The notes below the pieces were generated by a model. The model worked only from the letters and a program-made list of their open reading frames with translations. It ran no database searches and was not told the origin of the DNA. 7,066 bases of DNA from contig JAFAVL010000245.1 in the NCBI GenBank assembly GCA_019242465.1, positions 1-7,066 on the forward strand, read 5' to 3'. Shown here piece after piece: positions 5,414-7,066 of the stretch (positions are counted from its first letter, which is position 1; every line of letters starts with the position of its first letter). The position numbers were made by a program, and so were the translations under genes. Origin of the DNA: Chroococcidiopsidaceae cyanobacterium CP_BM_RX_35. Lineage in GTDB: Bacteria > Cyanobacteriota > Cyanobacteriia > Cyanobacteriales > Chroococcidiopsidaceae.

Positions 5414-5566
5414 AGCTCAGTTCATGACTGCATAGCCTAACTGAGCTATCGATGAAGCAAGGGATTTCCAAGCCCCAAGGAGACATCAATTCCTTGCTTC
5501 ACTAGTAGCGGACTCAACGTTCCGCTCTTTGGCAGCTCCAGCGGCACGAAGAGCGCAAGCTCAAAG
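5414..5566. other. Run of perfect stem-loops, candidate structured RNA
   Basis: Four inverted repeats follow one another almost without gaps. AGCTCAGTT/AACTGAGCT pairs 5414-5422 with 5439-5447. GAAGCAAGG/CCTTGCTTC pairs 5454-5462 with 5492-5500. AGCGGA/TCCGCT pairs 5507-5512 with 5521-5526. An outer CTTTG/CAAAG stem (5527-5531 with 5562-5566) encloses GAGC-gcaa-GCTC (5551-5562), whose loop is of the GNRA kind; the last two compete for one base. No open frame explains the region. I recognise no riboswitch or known RNA family, and the transcribed strand is not settled. Confidence 0.35.
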
Positions 5567-5656
5567 AAGTCGCAGTCATAGTTTCAACTCTTCAGTACTA
5601 GTTGAGAATAATCTTCAATAATGTCTGAGCTACAGCTTACACTGAAACCCAAGCTA

Positions 5657-5687
5657 TTGACAATAGTTTTTATTAATTTCCTAAAAT
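5657..5687 (+). promoter_or_regulatory. Possible plus-strand sigma70-type promoter
   Basis: A perfect -35 hexamer TTGACA (5657-5662) and a -10-like TAAAAT (5682-5687), with a long 19-bp spacer, in AT-rich DNA. A terminator-like hairpin follows about 30 bp downstream, so a very short transcript is possible. Confidence 0.25.
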
Positions 5688-5710
5688 TTTCAGATAGAGG
5701 CATAACTTTC

Positions 5711-5732
5711 AAGCGACCGCGTCGTTTTTTTT
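5711..5732 (+). terminator. Possible Rho-independent terminator
   Basis: CGAC-cgc-GTCG (5714-5724) is extended by AAG/TTT pairing and followed at once by eight T residues (5725-5732). The stem is short, so its strength is doubtful. It would end plus-strand transcription. Confidence 0.35.
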
Positions 5733-5779
5733 GACCCTCTGCTACAAACAGATCTATGACTACTTAAACCCGCAGCAAA

Positions 5780-5807
5780 TTCTGGAGAAGATAGCCCATC
5801 TCCAGAA
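5780..5807. repeat. Perfect 9-bp inverted repeat with 10-base loop
   Basis: TTCTGGAGA (5780-5788) pairs with TCTCCAGAA (5799-5807), and an AAAT/ATTT continuation is possible across a bulged A. It lies 118 bp beyond the stop of the minus-strand lipoprotein gene and could stabilise the 3' end of that transcript, but there is no T run on either side. Confidence 0.4.
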
Positions 5808-5924
5808 ATTTAAAATATTCCCCACGGCATGTTTAAAAGTTTCCTCTTGGTAAAAGTGCTGCTAGTCCTTGCTGTAAATTTCAGGTCCCTAATTAACTAG
5901 TAATGGAGATGATTGTTTACGCTA

Positions 5925-6359
5925 CTAGAGGGTGCTAGTGTAGCTATTTATGCTTTTCGAGAGTGATTGCAAGGCAGTCAGCACTTTGGCTTTGTTCGGT
6001 TGAGCAGCTTTCAGTCCATTCGTGACATTATCCATATCGTCTTCGACCTGCTTGTAGGTTGTGGCAGATTTAGCTTTCACACCATCTTCAACCTTTGACC
6101 AATAACCATCATCAAAATTCTGAAATTCTTGCTTTGCTTTGTCAAAATGACCAGCCTTGACTGATGCAGTCGTCTTAGCCACAATTTCCTTCATTAGCGC
6201 AAAGGTGGTTTTAGGGTCAGCTGTAGCAGCAGAGCTGGCAGGGGTTGTCGCTGCTGGACTCTGTATATTGCTAGCAGGTTGATTGGGGTTGTTGCAAGCC
6301 GTCAACGCTAGCAGCGTTAGTATACTGGCAATCCAAATGCGATAATGCGCTTGCACCAT
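5925..6359 (-). CDS. Lipoprotein with FTR1-associated helical domain, iron-uptake partner
   Basis: A 144-residue predicted lipoprotein. Residues 1-22 form a lipoprotein signal: a positive start, a hydrophobic stretch and the lipobox L19-T-A-C22. A Pro/Ala/Ser/Thr linker follows (about 23-48), then a charged, helical domain (50-144). The stretch W87-x2-VEDGVKAKS and the acidic VEDDMDNV (105-112) resemble the periplasmic domain fused to the N-terminus of some FTR1-type permeases. A role in capturing or delivering iron to the permease is inferred from that and from the 23-bp gap to the FTR1-like gene upstream. The frame is open further upstream (to 6488), but ATG 6359 is chosen because the signal peptide starts there and the longer version would overlap the permease gene. 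GGAGG lies about 13 nt before it, rather far. Confidence 0.78.
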   Translation of the reverse strand: MVQAHYRIWIASILTLLALTACNNPNQPASNIQSPAATTPASSAATADPKTTFALMKEIVAKTTASVKAGHFDKAKQEFQNFDDGYWSKVEDGVKAKSATTYKQVEDDMDNVTNGLKAAQPNKAKVLTALQSLSKSINSYTSTL

Positions 6360-6382
6360 AGTTGTCTCTATTCCTCCAGAAA

Positions 6383-7066
6383 TTAGCGAACGCTTTCCAC
6401 TTGAGACCGAGCCGTTTTGCGCCGTGTATAGAACACCACGGCAATAGCTCCTGTTAGCAAAGCCAGTTGGGGCAAAGTTGTTTCCCAAGTTGGGTAGAGT
6501 CCCAAACCTTCAAATGCAGGTAAGAAGTTGGCGGGAGTGGCAGGCAAAATTCCAGCAACTTGCAGGGAATGGATGCCAGCACCGACAAACTTGAAGCCAA
6601 GGTAGTAAATCAAGAGACTTGCAACGACAAAGAAAGGTTTGAGGGGAATTTTTAATCCCAGTCCCAACATCAGAACGGCAATGACGACCAGCACCACCAG
6701 CCCTAGTGCCAATCCCTCAAATAAATCAGTCGTACTGATAGAAGGGGCAATGCCAATGTAGAATAAAACTGTTTCTGCCCCTTCGCGAAACACGGCTAAG
6801 AAAGCGAGCAGCGCTAAAGAAAACACGCTGTTTGTTGCCAAGGCTGAGGTCATTTGTTCCCGTATGTAACCCTGCCAAGCTCCCAAGGATGACTTGCTAT
6901 GTAGCCAATAGCTGACATAAAACAGCATCACTGCCGCCACTAAGCCTGTGATTCCCTCTAACAGTTCTCGATTGGTACCAGTAGAGATATTTGAGAACAA
7001 CAGATTGATCACGAGAGCAGTGAGAATAGAAGCCAGCACACCAGCTCCAGCACCGATCCAGAGCCA
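6383..7066 (-). CDS. FTR1/EfeU-family iron permease, 5' partial
   Basis: An integral membrane protein of the high-affinity iron permease family (yeast Ftr1, bacterial EfeU). The frame is open to the window edge: bases 7040-7066 read WLWIGAGAG in phase, so the GTG at 7039 is internal and the N-terminal part, including the first REGLE-type motif, lies outside. The visible 227 residues show several membrane helices. The second iron-transport motif is complete, FREGAETVLFYIG, with REGAE encoded at 6787-6773. An upstream RELLEG, encoded around 6970, precedes the helix LVAAVMLFYVSYWL, typical of the family. The C-terminus ends with a basic tail (RRKTARSQVESVR). The gene is followed after 23 bp by the lipoprotein gene at 5925-6359, implying one operon. 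Any Fur-controlled promoter would lie beyond the window. Confidence 0.9.
   Translation of the reverse strand, partial: WLWIGAGAGVLASILTALVINLLFSNISTGTNRELLEGITGLVAAVMLFYVSYWLHSKSSLGAWQGYIREQMTSALATNSVFSLALLAFLAVFREGAETVLFYIGIAPSISTTDLFEGLALGLVVLVVIAVLMLGLGLKIPLKPFFVVASLLIYYLGFKFVGAGIHSLQVAGILPATPANFLPAFEGLGLYPTWETTLPQLALLTGAIAVVFYTRRKTARSQVESVR

Larger units (their letters stand above)
5621..5853 (+). pseudogene. Possible remnant: two short frames separated by a T8 run
   Basis: ATG 5621 opens 37 codons ending just after a run of eight T (stop 5732-5734), with a basic end KRPRRFF. In another frame, the sequence goes on after the run as LCYKQIYDYLNPQQILEKI and stops at 5851-5853. A single indel in the T run would join them into about 77 residues. 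I recognise neither part, and the ribosome binding site is weak. It may be chance. Confidence 0.2.
5178..5924. other. Long region without a convincing gene between the two minus-strand operons
   Basis: The 747-bp stretch holds the cupin operon leader (5178 to about 5370), the stem-loop run, a possible short transcription unit (5657-5733), decayed or tiny frames at 5621-5853 and a hairpin at 5780-5807. A 76-codon plus-strand frame at 5179-5409 has no recognisable protein character. No tRNA or rRNA is seen. It may be an erosion zone where older genes were lost. Confidence 0.5.

Noticed and set aside
5421..5500. Possible tRNA gene among the stem-loops
   Set aside because: No TTC-A/G-A T-loop motif, no anticodon arm of the right geometry and no acceptor stem pairing over 70-90 bases.
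5931..5955. CTAG-containing imperfect inverted repeat at the lipoprotein gene end as a terminator
   Set aside because: The pairing needs a 2-base bulge, lies partly in the coding sequence and has no T run after it on the minus strand.
1..7066. CRISPR array, toxin-antitoxin pair or phage defence system
   Set aside because: There is no regularly spaced direct repeat and no recognisable defence nuclease or toxin family. The only regulator-partner pair is tetR-cupin.

Overview
The window looks like accessory-flavoured chromosome, or a large plasmid, of a cyanobacterium. The signs are a HIP1 octamer (GCGATCGC, 43-50), a DesC-type acyl-lipid desaturase, transposase remnants of the IS21 and IS701 types common in cyanobacteria, and a three-gene cluster that reads like conserved cyanobacterial proteins. 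All family calls come from reading the sequence; no database search was run.

Layout. 1-651 (+) is the 3' part of an acyl-lipid desaturase. 652-1291 holds the N-terminal quarter of a dead IS21 transposase (istA-like). 1297-3596 is the most notable object: a 2300-bp segment bounded by perfect 13-bp inverted repeats and flanked on both sides, directly abutting, by the same 5 bases (TGGGT). I read it as one transposed unit. Inside are a TetR-family repressor gene (-), a divergent cupin gene (+) with a perfect 19-bp operator-like palindrome between them, and an IS701-type transposase gene (+) whose stop codon lies in the right inverted repeat. The transposase is broken by a 26-bp GC-rich palindromic insertion and two in-frame stops, so the unit appears to be a passenger-carrying insertion sequence, now immobile by its own means.

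3614-5177 (-) is a tightly packed operon: a cupin lacking the usual HxH motif, an alpha/beta-hydrolase-fold protein with glycine where the nucleophilic serine should be, and a membrane-anchored protein with four spaced cysteines. 5178-5924 is a long stretch without a convincing gene. It contains a Fur-box-like site, a run of perfect hairpins (5414-5566), a possible short transcript with a terminator, and decayed small reading frames. 5925-7066 (-) is an iron-uptake pair: the C-terminal part of an FTR1/EfeU-type iron permease, then a small lipoprotein resembling the periplasmic domain found fused to some FTR1 proteins.

The TetR-cupin pair looks like a self-contained regulated cargo module. The FTR1-lipoprotein pair looks like a high-affinity iron importer. 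The cupin-hydrolase-cysteine protein operon has no function I can assign; its nearest regulatory hint is the Fur-like site upstream.
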